Of a stretch of 5,923 nt of DNA, positions 1 through 5,521 are shown piece after piece. Source of the DNA: Thermoplasmata archaeon (GTDB lineage Archaea > Thermoplasmatota > Thermoplasmata > UBA10834 > DTMW01); contig JAOUEZ010000086.1 in the NCBI GenBank assembly GCA_029858465.1, positions 1 to 5,923 on the forward strand, in the 5' to 3' direction. Under the pieces are notes generated by a model, which ran no database searches, had not been told where the DNA came from, and worked only from the letters and a program-made list of their open reading frames with translations. The translations under genes and the position numbers were made by a program. Positions within the stretch are counted from its first letter, which is position 1. The number at the start of each line of letters is the position of its first letter.

Positions 1-439
1 CGAGAGAATAAAGAATGCGCTCATCGACATCGAGAGGAAGACCGGAAAGCTGTCGCTCGATTTTCTGAGGGACATGAACGAGAAGGATGCAGATATTTGG
101 CTCAGCCAGCTGAAGGGGGTCGGGCCTAAGACTCGCGCGATAATCCTTCTGTTCGCGCTGAGAAAGAATGCATTCCCGGTTGATACGCACATTCTGCGAG
201 TGACGAAGAGGCTGGGATTGATAAGAAAACAGGCAGATAGACTGGAGGCGCAGGAAAAAATGGCGCAGCTCTCGAAACCTTCGGATTATTTCAGCTATCA
301 TATCAATTTGATACAGCACGGTAGGACCACATGCTCCGCCCTGAGACCTAAGTGCTCCGTCTGCAGGCTTTCAGATATCTGCCTTTGGCCCGACAAGAAA
401 AAATACGGTTGGAAGACAATAGGCAAGAGGAAGAAATGA
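1..439 (+). CDS. nth: Endonuclease III-like DNA glycosylase/AP lyase, 5'-truncated by window edge
   Basis: Base-excision-repair enzyme of the HhH-GPD family, expected to remove oxidised pyrimidines and cut the abasic strand. The first complete codon is at 2 and 145 codons are visible; family members are about 210-220 aa, so roughly the first third lies outside the window. The ATG at 74 is only the first Met in an open frame, not the true start. Visible hallmarks are the helix-hairpin-helix LKGVGPKTRA (visible residues 37-46), whose Lys matches the catalytic Lys of bifunctional endonuclease III (MutY lacks it). PVDTHILRV follows, with the catalytic Asp. A C-terminal 4Fe-4S loop C-x6-C-x2-C-x5-C comes after the HGR motif (cysteines in CSALRPKCSVC and a final Cys in SDIC). 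A short basic tail follows. Its TGA overlaps the archease ATG, so the two are probably co-transcribed. The fold family is certain; the exact lesion preference is not. Confidence 0.9.
   Translation, partial: ERIKNALIDIERKTGKLSLDFLRDMNEKDADIWLSQLKGVGPKTRAIILLFALRKNAFPVDTHILRVTKRLGLIRKQADRLEAQEKMAQLSKPSDYFSYHINLIQHGRTTCSALRPKCSVCRLSDICLWPDKKKYGWKTIGKRKK
427..430 (+). promoter_or_regulatory. Shine-Dalgarno sequence for archease
   Basis: GAGG lies inside the last codons of the upstream glycosylase gene, 5 nt before the ATG at 436. It supports that ATG as the archease start rather than any codon further upstream in the same open frame, which is open back to about 352 inside the glycosylase gene. 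Confidence 0.6.
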
Positions 440-849
440 CCGGAAAAAAATATGAAACGCTCGAGCACACCGCGGACATCATGATAAAAGCGTACGGTGA
501 CAGCATCGAAGAGTGCTTCGCAAATGCGGCATACGGGCTATTCGACCAGCTTGCGGACTTGAAGGATGTGAGGCCATCAAAGGATTATAGAATCGAGATC
601 GAGGGCAAGGAACCCGAGCAGCTTCTCGTGGATTTTCTCAGCGAGCTTCTGTATCTATTTGATACAGAACTGATTCTGCTATCAGAGTTCGATATCAAAT
701 ACGACGGAGAGATGTTAGTCGCCAATGCGAAGGGCGAACCGATAGACAAGAAGAGGCACAGGATGAAGCAGGCAATCAAGGCCGTCTCGTATCATGCAAT
801 CGAGGTCGCTCCGAAGAAGGGCTACGTGCAGGTATTGTTCGACGCATGA
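436..849 (+). CDS. Archease (RtcB tRNA-ligase cofactor)
   Basis: A 137-aa protein matching the usual length of archease (about 140 aa). Archease activates the RNA ligase RtcB, which joins tRNA exons after intron removal, by promoting ligase guanylylation and multiple turnover. Visible family marks are YETLEHTADIMIKAYG at residues 6-21, where the Asp of HTAD is a likely metal ligand. Others are LLVDFLSELLYLFD (63-76), HRMKQAIKAVSYH (108-120), and a C-terminal Asp in VLFDA, where most relatives end in DI. The ATG at 436 is chosen because it gives the family N-terminus, has a Shine-Dalgarno sequence at 5 nt, and overlaps the preceding stop as ATGA. The open frame extends upstream to 352, but that part overlaps the glycosylase iron-sulfur region and looks unrelated. 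The last 28 bp overlap the convergent gene on the other strand. No rtcB is in the window. Confidence 0.93.
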   Translation: MTGKKYETLEHTADIMIKAYGDSIEECFANAAYGLFDQLADLKDVRPSKDYRIEIEGKEPEQLLVDFLSELLYLFDTELILLSEFDIKYDGEMLVANAKGEPIDKKRHRMKQAIKAVSYHAIEVAPKKGYVQVLFDA

Positions 850-1610
850 CTGCCGTTCCTTTCTTTCCTCATGCTTTTCTGATGCTCGATTGCCTCGTCC
901 ATCGATATCTCTCCGCGCGCAACGGCTTCTGCCAGGGAGCGAGAAATGGTCAGCTCGCCGTTGCTGCTGATCCGGCTTTTCCGCTGGATGTCCGATATCT
1001 CTCCGTCCGACGGCAAGATCTTCTGTCTCTTGACAGGGCGATAGCCGGGTGTGAGCGCGATCTCGATAGCCGCATCTTCATCGCCGTGATCCGAAATCCT
1101 GCTTGTGTTGCTCTCGTCGACAATCTCTATCGGTATCCCCATGTCCCAGATAGCGTTGAATATTCTGTTCCTCCTCGTCCTGTCACCGTTACCTATTCTG
1201 ACAAGAACTTGATCGCACCTGTAATAATCGAGGTATTCTTTGACAAGGTTCGAAACAGCCTCGGGCGATTTGACTACCGTGGTATCGATCAGCGAATGGT
1301 CGGCCAAGACCGCGACCCCGGTCTTGATGCCAGGGTCGATGCCGATTGTCAGATTCCTAATCGTTCCATCCAGGAGCAACGCGGCCTTGATCTCCTTGAT
1401 TATCTGTGGCACCTTCTCAATATTGCATTTCAACATCCTGCAATGACATTTCGGAGGCGCGTCCTGATCGGTAGTGATGAGTGCCCCGATGTCATGGGGA
1501 ATCTCTCGAGAAGAATTGACGATCTCGAACGGTACGCCATTGGCTCTGAGAGCTTCGATGAGCTCGAACATCAGCTTCGCGTCAGAGATGAGCACCCCGA
1601 CTTTTCTCAT
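822..1610 (-). CDS. Uncharacterised protein with RuvC/YqgF-like RNase H-fold core
   Basis: 262 aa; I do not recognise a named function. Residues 88-102 (TIGIDPGIKTGVAVL) match strand 1 of RuvC/YqgF nucleases, with D92 as the first metal ligand. LVRIGNGD (136-143) occupies the place of the YqgF VGLPxxxDG segment. IEIVDESNTS (161-170) parallels the YqgF DERxST motif, with E166 as probable second acid. HGDEDAAIEIAL (175-186) supplies the last acid, D177 or D179. So the acidic triad appears intact. Residues 1-50 form an alpha/beta segment of unknown family, followed by a small Cys cluster (C55, C57, C62). Residues 206-246 are a charged, probably helical tail with a segment SRSLAEAVARGEISMDEAIE, perhaps nucleic-acid binding. 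The ATG at 1610 is the only standard start before an in-frame TGA upstream; GTGAT 4 nt before it may pair with archaeal 16S rRNA. It follows dnaJ by 58 bp on the same strand and overlaps archease by 28 bp at its 3' end. A DNA or RNA nuclease is inferred, not shown. Confidence 0.8.
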   Translation of the reverse strand: MRKVGVLISDAKLMFELIEALRANGVPFEIVNSSREIPHDIGALITTDQDAPPKCHCRMLKCNIEKVPQIIKEIKAALLLDGTIRNLTIGIDPGIKTGVAVLADHSLIDTTVVKSPEAVSNLVKEYLDYYRCDQVLVRIGNGDRTRRNRIFNAIWDMGIPIEIVDESNTSRISDHGDEDAAIEIALTPGYRPVKRQKILPSDGEISDIQRKSRISSNGELTISRSLAEAVARGEISMDEAIEHQKSMRKERNGSHASNNTCT

Positions 1611-1668
1611 GACATCACAGTCAAAAATGCTCTGGCCAAAGATATTCTTTTCCCATGTAATCCGCGAT

Positions 1669-2817
1669 CTATCTCATGACCTCGGGCGGTCTTGGCTTTT
1701 CGGCGTAATCCCCCAATGATTCGTCGAGCTGTTTGAGCAACGACTTCTGCTCTTTGGTGAGGCGCTTCGGTACTGATATCACGACGCGAGCCAAGATGTC
1801 TCCGTTGCCGTATCCTCGCGGATCCGGCATGCCCCTGCCCCTCAACCTGAATATCGTTCCCGACTGCGTGGATGGAGGAATGGTGAGCATCGCGTTGCCG
1901 TCCATTGTAGGTATCTTGACCTCGTCTCCCAGAACCGCCTGAGAGATCGTTATCGGAATCTCGATCAAAAGATCGTTCCCGTCCCTTACGAAATATTTAT
2001 GAGGCGCTAAGTGCAGAATAACGAAGAGGTCTCCTGGCGGTCCGCCGCGGGGACCCGCCTCTCCAGCGCCTCTGACCCTGAGGCGCATGCCAGAATCTGC
2101 CCCTTTGGGAATGGTAATCTCTATCTTGCTGGTCTTCTGAGTCTGTCCGCTGCCCTTGCAGGTCTTGCAGGGGTTGGTATTCTTTGTTCCCGTGCCCCTG
2201 CATTTTGGGCAAGCAGAAATTGTAACGTACTGCGCAAAGCCCCTCGATTGGCTGCGACGCACCTGCCCTGAGCCACCGCAGGTATCGCAGTTCTCGAGCT
2301 TTCCGTCTGCGGACCCCGTGCCCTTGCATTCCTCGCACGGAACGGCATGAGGCAGGTTGACCTTCTTCTCCGCGCCACGATATGCCTCCTCGAGGGTTAT
2401 TTCCAAATCATATCGAAGCGAGGCCCCCTGCGCAGGCCCTGCTCTCGCCCGACGTGACGAGCCGCCGAAGAATTGGCTGAATATGCTGTCACTAAAACCG
2501 AATCCTGATAATCCGCTGAACAGATCCTCGATATCCGAAAAGTGTGTGAAGTCCGACCAGTCGAATCCTCCGCCCCTGAAGGTGGACTGTACCCCCGCAT
2601 GGCCGTAAGCGTCATAGAGTTTCTTCTTCTCATCGTCGACGAGAACCTCATATGCCTCCGAGAGCTCCTTGAACTTCTCCTCGGCGACTTTCCTTTCGAG
2701 CTTCGAGACATCGGGATGATACTCTCTCGCGAGCTTGCGGTAAGCCTTCTTTATCTCGTCCTTCGCGGCGTTCTTGCCCACGCCGAGCACTTCGTAATAG
2801 TCTCTCTTCTCGGCCAT
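1669..2817 (-). CDS. dnaJ: Chaperone protein DnaJ (class A Hsp40)
   Basis: Cytosolic co-chaperone that binds unfolded substrates, hands them to DnaK and stimulates its ATPase. All class A parts are present over 382 aa. The J domain is at 1-70 with HPD at 34-36. A Gly/Phe-rich linker runs about 80-118. The zinc region has four CxxCxGxG repeats: CEECKGTG 161-168, CDTCGGSG 177-184, CPKCRGTG 203-210 and CKTCKGSG 217-224. The two beta-rich substrate-binding domains run about 130-350, including PRGGPPGDL and GRGMPDPRGYGNGD. All eight zinc-binding cysteines are intact. The start ATG at 2817 gives the typical N-terminus MAEKRDYYEVLGV and has a strong Shine-Dalgarno sequence. The gene lies 70 bp downstream of dnaK and is probably on the same transcript. 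As with other archaeal DnaJ, a bacterial origin is likely from general knowledge of the family. Confidence 0.97.
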   Translation of the reverse strand: MAEKRDYYEVLGVGKNAAKDEIKKAYRKLAREYHPDVSKLERKVAEEKFKELSEAYEVLVDDEKKKLYDAYGHAGVQSTFRGGGFDWSDFTHFSDIEDLFSGLSGFGFSDSIFSQFFGGSSRRARAGPAQGASLRYDLEITLEEAYRGAEKKVNLPHAVPCEECKGTGSADGKLENCDTCGGSGQVRRSQSRGFAQYVTISACPKCRGTGTKNTNPCKTCKGSGQTQKTSKIEITIPKGADSGMRLRVRGAGEAGPRGGPPGDLFVILHLAPHKYFVRDGNDLLIEIPITISQAVLGDEVKIPTMDGNAMLTIPPSTQSGTIFRLRGRGMPDPRGYGNGDILARVVISVPKRLTKEQKSLLKQLDESLGDYAEKPRPPEVMR

Positions 2818-2824
2818 TCTTGAG

Positions 2825-2830
2825 CTCCTC
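2825..2830 (-). promoter_or_regulatory. Shine-Dalgarno sequence for dnaJ
   Basis: GAGGAG on the minus strand ends 7 nt before the dnaJ ATG. This is the strongest and best-spaced ribosome binding site in the window and fixes the dnaJ start. Confidence 0.75.
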
Positions 2831-2853
2831 GAAACGATGAATGAAATATTGAC

Positions 2854-2871
2854 CGGGAGTGGCCTCTCCCG
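2854..2871 (-). other. Intercistronic hairpin between dnaK and dnaJ
   Basis: A perfect 6-bp inverted repeat, CGGGAG and CTCCCG, with a 6-nt loop, starts 16 nt after the dnaK stop. In the transcript it would form a GC-rich stem. The bases that follow (GTCAATATTTCATTC) are AT-rich but contain no run of four or more T, so it does not look like a standard U-tract terminator. It could slow RNA decay from the 3' side of dnaK, act as a partial attenuator, or mean nothing. The stem is certain as sequence; the role is unknown. Confidence 0.4.
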
Positions 2872-2887
2872 ACATTTGAAAGTTTGC

Positions 2888-4750
2888 CTAGTCGACTATC
2901 CGATAATCAGCATCGACGACCCCATCGTCGCCTCCACCTCCGGTCTCGTCCGGTCCTCCTGACGGCGGCGGTGTTCCTGGCCCGGTTTCAGGTCCCTGTG
3001 GACCTGTCTGCCGGTAGGCTGCCTGGGCAGCCTCGTTCAGCAGCTTTGTCAGCTCCTGCATAACCTCTTTGATCTTTGCGAGATCTCCTCCGGGAATCAT
3101 CTCGCGAAGCTGTTTGGCCTTCTCGACGATTTTGTTCTTCAAATCTTCGCCGATTTTCGATGCGAGTTCCTCGGCAGTCTTCTCGGCCGCATACGCCAGC
3201 GACTCCGCCTGGTTCTTCAACTCGACCGACTCTCTCCTCTTCTTGTCTTCATCAGCGAACTGCTGCGCCTGCTGGACTGACTTATCGATCTCGTCCTTGG
3301 ACAGCTTGGTCGCGGCAGTGATGGTTATGGACTGCTGCTTGTTCGTCGCGAGGTCCTTTGCCGAGACATTCATGATGCCGTTAGCATCGATGTCGAATGT
3401 AACCTCGACCTGGGGAATCCCCCTCGGCGCCGGCGGGATGCCGATCAGGTGGAATTTTCCCAATGATGTGTTGTCGGAAGCCATCGGCCTCTCTCCCTGC
3501 AATACGTGTATCTCAACCGCAGTCTGATTGTCCGCGGCTGTTGAGAATGTCTCCGACTTCCTCGTCGGAATCGTCGTGTTCCTGTCGATTAGCTTCGTGA
3601 AGACTCCTCCGAGCGTCTCGACGCCGAGCGTCAGCGGAGTGACATCCAGCAGTAGAATGTCCTTCATCTCTCCCGAGATGACCGCTCCCTGGATTGCAGC
3701 TCCGATAGCCACGCATTCCATCGGGTCGACACCCCTGACGATCTTCGTCCCGAGATTCTTCTCGACGAATTTCTGGACAAGAGGCATCCTCGTCGGCCCG
3801 CCGACAAGTATGATCTTGTCTATCTGTTCCGCCGAGAGTTTGGCGTCCCTGAGGGCGTTGTCGATCGATATCTTGCACTTCTCGACAATTGGCGTCACCA
3901 GCTCTTCCAGCTTCGCCCTTGTTATCTTCATCGTGAGATGCTTCGGACCGTTCTGGTCAGCGGTGATGTACGGAAGGTTCAGCTCGGTCTCTATCGTCGA
4001 CGATAACTCCACCTTCGCCTTCTCGGCCGCCTCGCGGATCCTCTGCATCGCCATCTTATCCTTCGTGAGGTCGAAGCCCTGTTCCGCCTTGAACTGCTTG
4101 ACGATGAAGTCGATCATTGCGTTGTCCATGTCTGTCCCGCCCAGCTGCGTGTCGCCGCTGGTCGAGATGACCTCGAACACTCCCTCGCCGAACTCCATGA
4201 TAGTAACATCGAGCGTGCCGCCACCGAAATCGAACACGAGTATCTTCTGCTCCTTCTCGGACTTGTCGATACCGTATGCGAGGGCTGCCGCGGTCGGCTC
4301 GTTGATGATCCTGACCACTTCCAGGCCTGCGATCGTTCCGGCATCCTTGGTAGCCTGTCTCTGATTATCGTTGAAATATGCTGGGACTGTGATCACTGCC
4401 TTCTCTATCTTCGTCCCGAGATAGGCCTCGGAATCCCTCTTTATCTTCTGCAGAATGAACGCAGATATCTGCTGGGGGGAGTATTCCTTGCCGCGCATAT
4501 TGACCTTGTAATCAGACCCCATCTTCCTCTTGATGGCCATCACGGTCCCTTCGGGATTGGACACAGCCTGTCTCCTTGCCGGCTCCCCGACGAGCACCTG
4601 ACCATCTTTCGTGAAGGCGACGTACGAAGGGAATGCCTTGCCGCCCAAAGTCGTTCCTTCCGCGCTCGGGATAATTGTCGACTTACCGTTCTCGACTACT
4701 GCGGCCGCCGAGTTACTCGTCCCGAGATCTATTCCCAATATCTTTGCCAT
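2888..4750 (-). CDS. dnaK: Chaperone protein DnaK (Hsp70)
   Basis: ATP-driven Hsp70 chaperone, 620 aa and apparently complete. The nucleotide-binding domain spans about 1-362 with phosphate loop GIDLGTSNS (6-14). It also carries EPTAAALAYG (151-160), phosphate-2 motif VFDFGGGTLDVTIM (172-185) and adenosine motif IILVGGPTRMPLVQK (313-327). The hydrophobic interdomain linker DILLLDVTPLTLG is at 364-376. The substrate-binding beta domain runs to about 480, the helical lid to about 580, and a Gly/Pro-rich flexible tail ends in DADYRIVD, close to the bacterial DnaK C-terminus. The region after AIKRKMG (72-78) lacks the roughly two-dozen-residue insertion of Gram-negative DnaK, as in Gram-positive and archaeal relatives. 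Ser replaces the second Thr of the usual GTTNS. It sits between grpE (32-bp gap) and dnaJ (70-bp gap), so a single operon is likely. No frameshift or missing catalytic residue is visible. Confidence 0.98.
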   Translation of the reverse strand: MAKILGIDLGTSNSAAAVVENGKSTIIPSAEGTTLGGKAFPSYVAFTKDGQVLVGEPARRQAVSNPEGTVMAIKRKMGSDYKVNMRGKEYSPQQISAFILQKIKRDSEAYLGTKIEKAVITVPAYFNDNQRQATKDAGTIAGLEVVRIINEPTAAALAYGIDKSEKEQKILVFDFGGGTLDVTIMEFGEGVFEVISTSGDTQLGGTDMDNAMIDFIVKQFKAEQGFDLTKDKMAMQRIREAAEKAKVELSSTIETELNLPYITADQNGPKHLTMKITRAKLEELVTPIVEKCKISIDNALRDAKLSAEQIDKIILVGGPTRMPLVQKFVEKNLGTKIVRGVDPMECVAIGAAIQGAVISGEMKDILLLDVTPLTLGVETLGGVFTKLIDRNTTIPTRKSETFSTAADNQTAVEIHVLQGERPMASDNTSLGKFHLIGIPPAPRGIPQVEVTFDIDANGIMNVSAKDLATNKQQSITITAATKLSKDEIDKSVQQAQQFADEDKKRRESVELKNQAESLAYAAEKTAEELASKIGEDLKNKIVEKAKQLREMIPGGDLAKIKEVMQELTKLLNEAAQAAYRQTGPQGPETGPGTPPPSGGPDETGGGGDDGVVDADYRIVD

Positions 4751-4761
4751 TTCATCTCACG

Positions 4762-4766
4762 CTCCT
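4762..4766 (-). promoter_or_regulatory. Probable Shine-Dalgarno sequence for dnaK
   Basis: AGGAG lies 11 nt before the dnaK ATG, slightly far. A second weak match, GTGAG, lies closer. Both are inside the 32-bp grpE-dnaK gap, which shows no promoter-like element, in keeping with translation from a shared transcript. Confidence 0.45.
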
Positions 4767-4782
4767 ATTACTCTTGCTTCCT

Positions 4783-5418
4783 TTATTCCGTTGAATTATC
4801 TTGATTCTCATCATATTCATTCTTTTTCTCTTTTCTGCAGACGATCACTCTTGCTGGCCTTATGACCTTGCTTCCCATTCTATACCCCTTCTGCAGGCAT
4901 TCGACTATCTCGCTGTCTTCTCTCGATTCGTCATCGACCTTAGAAACGACCTCGTGCTGGAACGGGTCGAGCGTGCATTTTGTGGAAATCTCCGACACGC
5001 CCTGTCTCTTTAGCACTTCCTTCAGATTCTTATGCATCATCTCGAGGCCTTTTCGGGACGTCTCTTCGTCATTGTCCTTAGAGTTCGCGAGCGCACGCTC
5101 GAAATCGTCCAGAATCAACAACAGCTCGATGACGAGCCGCTCGGTCGCGAGCGAGATTATCTCCTCTTTTTCCTTCGTGCATCTTTTTTTATAATTCTCG
5201 AAATCCGCCTGAAGGCGCTTCATCTTGTCGACATTCTCGTTGTTCTTCTTCTCCAGCTCATCTACATACTTCTTCAGCGACTCGATCTGCTCTTCTTCGA
5301 GAAGTTCCTCTTCTTCTGACTCATCTTCGTGATTGTCATCATGATCGTTTTCATCCTCGTCTGCAGGTTCTTTTATTTCCAGTCTCAATCCGGCCGACCC
5401 TCCGTGTGCGCGATGCAT
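4783..5418 (-). CDS. grpE: GrpE nucleotide exchange factor
   Basis: Releases ADP from DnaK so that the Hsp70 can rebind ATP and let go of substrate; acts as a dimer in the cytosol. The 211-aa product has a strongly acidic, probably disordered N-terminus (18-48). A long charged helix expected to form the dimeric coiled coil follows (about 45-95), with the family segment ADFENYKKR (71-79). LLILDDFERAL (100-110) and GVSEISTKCTLDPFQHEVV (140-158) come next. The C-terminal beta domain ends in LQKGYRMGSKVIRPARVIV (175-193). These match GrpE throughout. The ATG at 5418 is the first start in the open frame (TAA at 5440-5442), but its AAGGAG lies unusually far away. An alternative TTG at 5388 has GGAGGG at 9 nt and would remove only 10 residues outside the conserved region. 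It is the first gene of the grpE-dnaK-dnaJ cluster. Confidence 0.95.
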   Translation of the reverse strand: MHRAHGGSAGLRLEIKEPADEDENDHDDNHEDESEEEELLEEEQIESLKKYVDELEKKNNENVDKMKRLQADFENYKKRCTKEKEEIISLATERLVIELLLILDDFERALANSKDNDEETSRKGLEMMHKNLKEVLKRQGVSEISTKCTLDPFQHEVVSKVDDESREDSEIVECLQKGYRMGSKVIRPARVIVCRKEKKNEYDENQDNSTE

Positions 5419-5441
5419 TGCAGATTGCCTGCACTCTCCTT
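5419..5441 (-). promoter_or_regulatory. grpE ribosome binding site with spacer hairpin
   Basis: On the minus strand AAGGAGAG (5441-5434) is followed by TGCAG-GCAAT-CTGCA (5433-5419) and then directly by the ATG. The 15-nt spacer is exactly a perfect 5-bp stem with a 5-nt loop. Unfolded, the spacer is too long for efficient initiation; folded, the two ends are brought together. This could compensate for the spacing or make translation depend on structure. The arrangement is read directly from the sequence; any regulatory role is inference, and a different grpE start (TTG at 5388) would make it part of the leader only. Confidence 0.4.
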
Positions 5442-5516
5442 AAACCGTCCGCTCCTCCTTCAGACCCGATAAAATGTTTTCGAAAGGGTTTCTTGAAGTG
5501 GTTTTAGGGACGGTTT
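5442..5516. repeat. 9-bp inverted repeat flanking the putative grpE promoter
   Basis: AAACCGTCC at 5442-5450 and its exact reverse complement GGACGGTTT at 5508-5516 are separated by 57 bp. The flanking bases do not extend the match. The right half begins 5 bp beyond the thermosome stop codon on the intergenic side; the left half abuts the grpE Shine-Dalgarno sequence and lies where a transcription start would be expected. It may be a two-site operator or an RNA stem, or chance. Confidence 0.35.
5468..5485 (-). promoter_or_regulatory. Candidate archaeal BRE/TATA promoter for grpE-dnaK-dnaJ
   Basis: On the minus strand the stretch TTTCGAAAACATTTTATC holds a BRE-like CGAAAA followed by a TATA-like ATTTTATC. 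An archaeal start site about 25 bp downstream would fall near 5445, giving a leader of about 27 nt that contains the AAGGAGAG. It is the most AT-rich part of the thermosome-grpE gap, and its position suits a promoter, but it is not a close match to the TTTATATA consensus. The stretch also includes the 8-bp palindrome TTTCGAAA (5478-5485). Confidence 0.35.
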
Positions 5517-5521
5517 TGTCC

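Noticed and set aside
352..435. Longer archease with 28 extra N-terminal residues
   Set aside because: The extra part overlaps the iron-sulfur coding region of the glycosylase and does not resemble archease. The ATG at 436 has a Shine-Dalgarno sequence and gives the family N-terminus.
846..1679. 277-codon open frame on the + strand opposite the RNase H-fold gene
   Set aside because: It lies entirely opposite a gene with recognisable motifs and the end of dnaJ, has no recognisable domain and has no convincing ribosome binding site. It is best explained as a shadow of codon bias.
3528..4364. 278-codon open frame on the + strand antisense to dnaK
   Set aside because: Long antisense frames over dnaK are a well-known by-product of its codon use. 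The translation is a low-complexity Ser-rich string without domains, while the dnaK reading is complete.
5010..5018. TTAGCACTT resembling half of a CIRCE heat-shock operator
   Set aside because: It lies inside the grpE coding region, has no matching inverted half at the usual 9-nt spacing, and HrcA/CIRCE control is not expected in an archaeon.
5486..5521. Terminator after the thermosome gene
   Set aside because: The minus strand here has A-runs rather than a T-run, and the only local inverted repeat (GGAC/GTCC around 5508-5521) is 4 bp. This is too weak to call.
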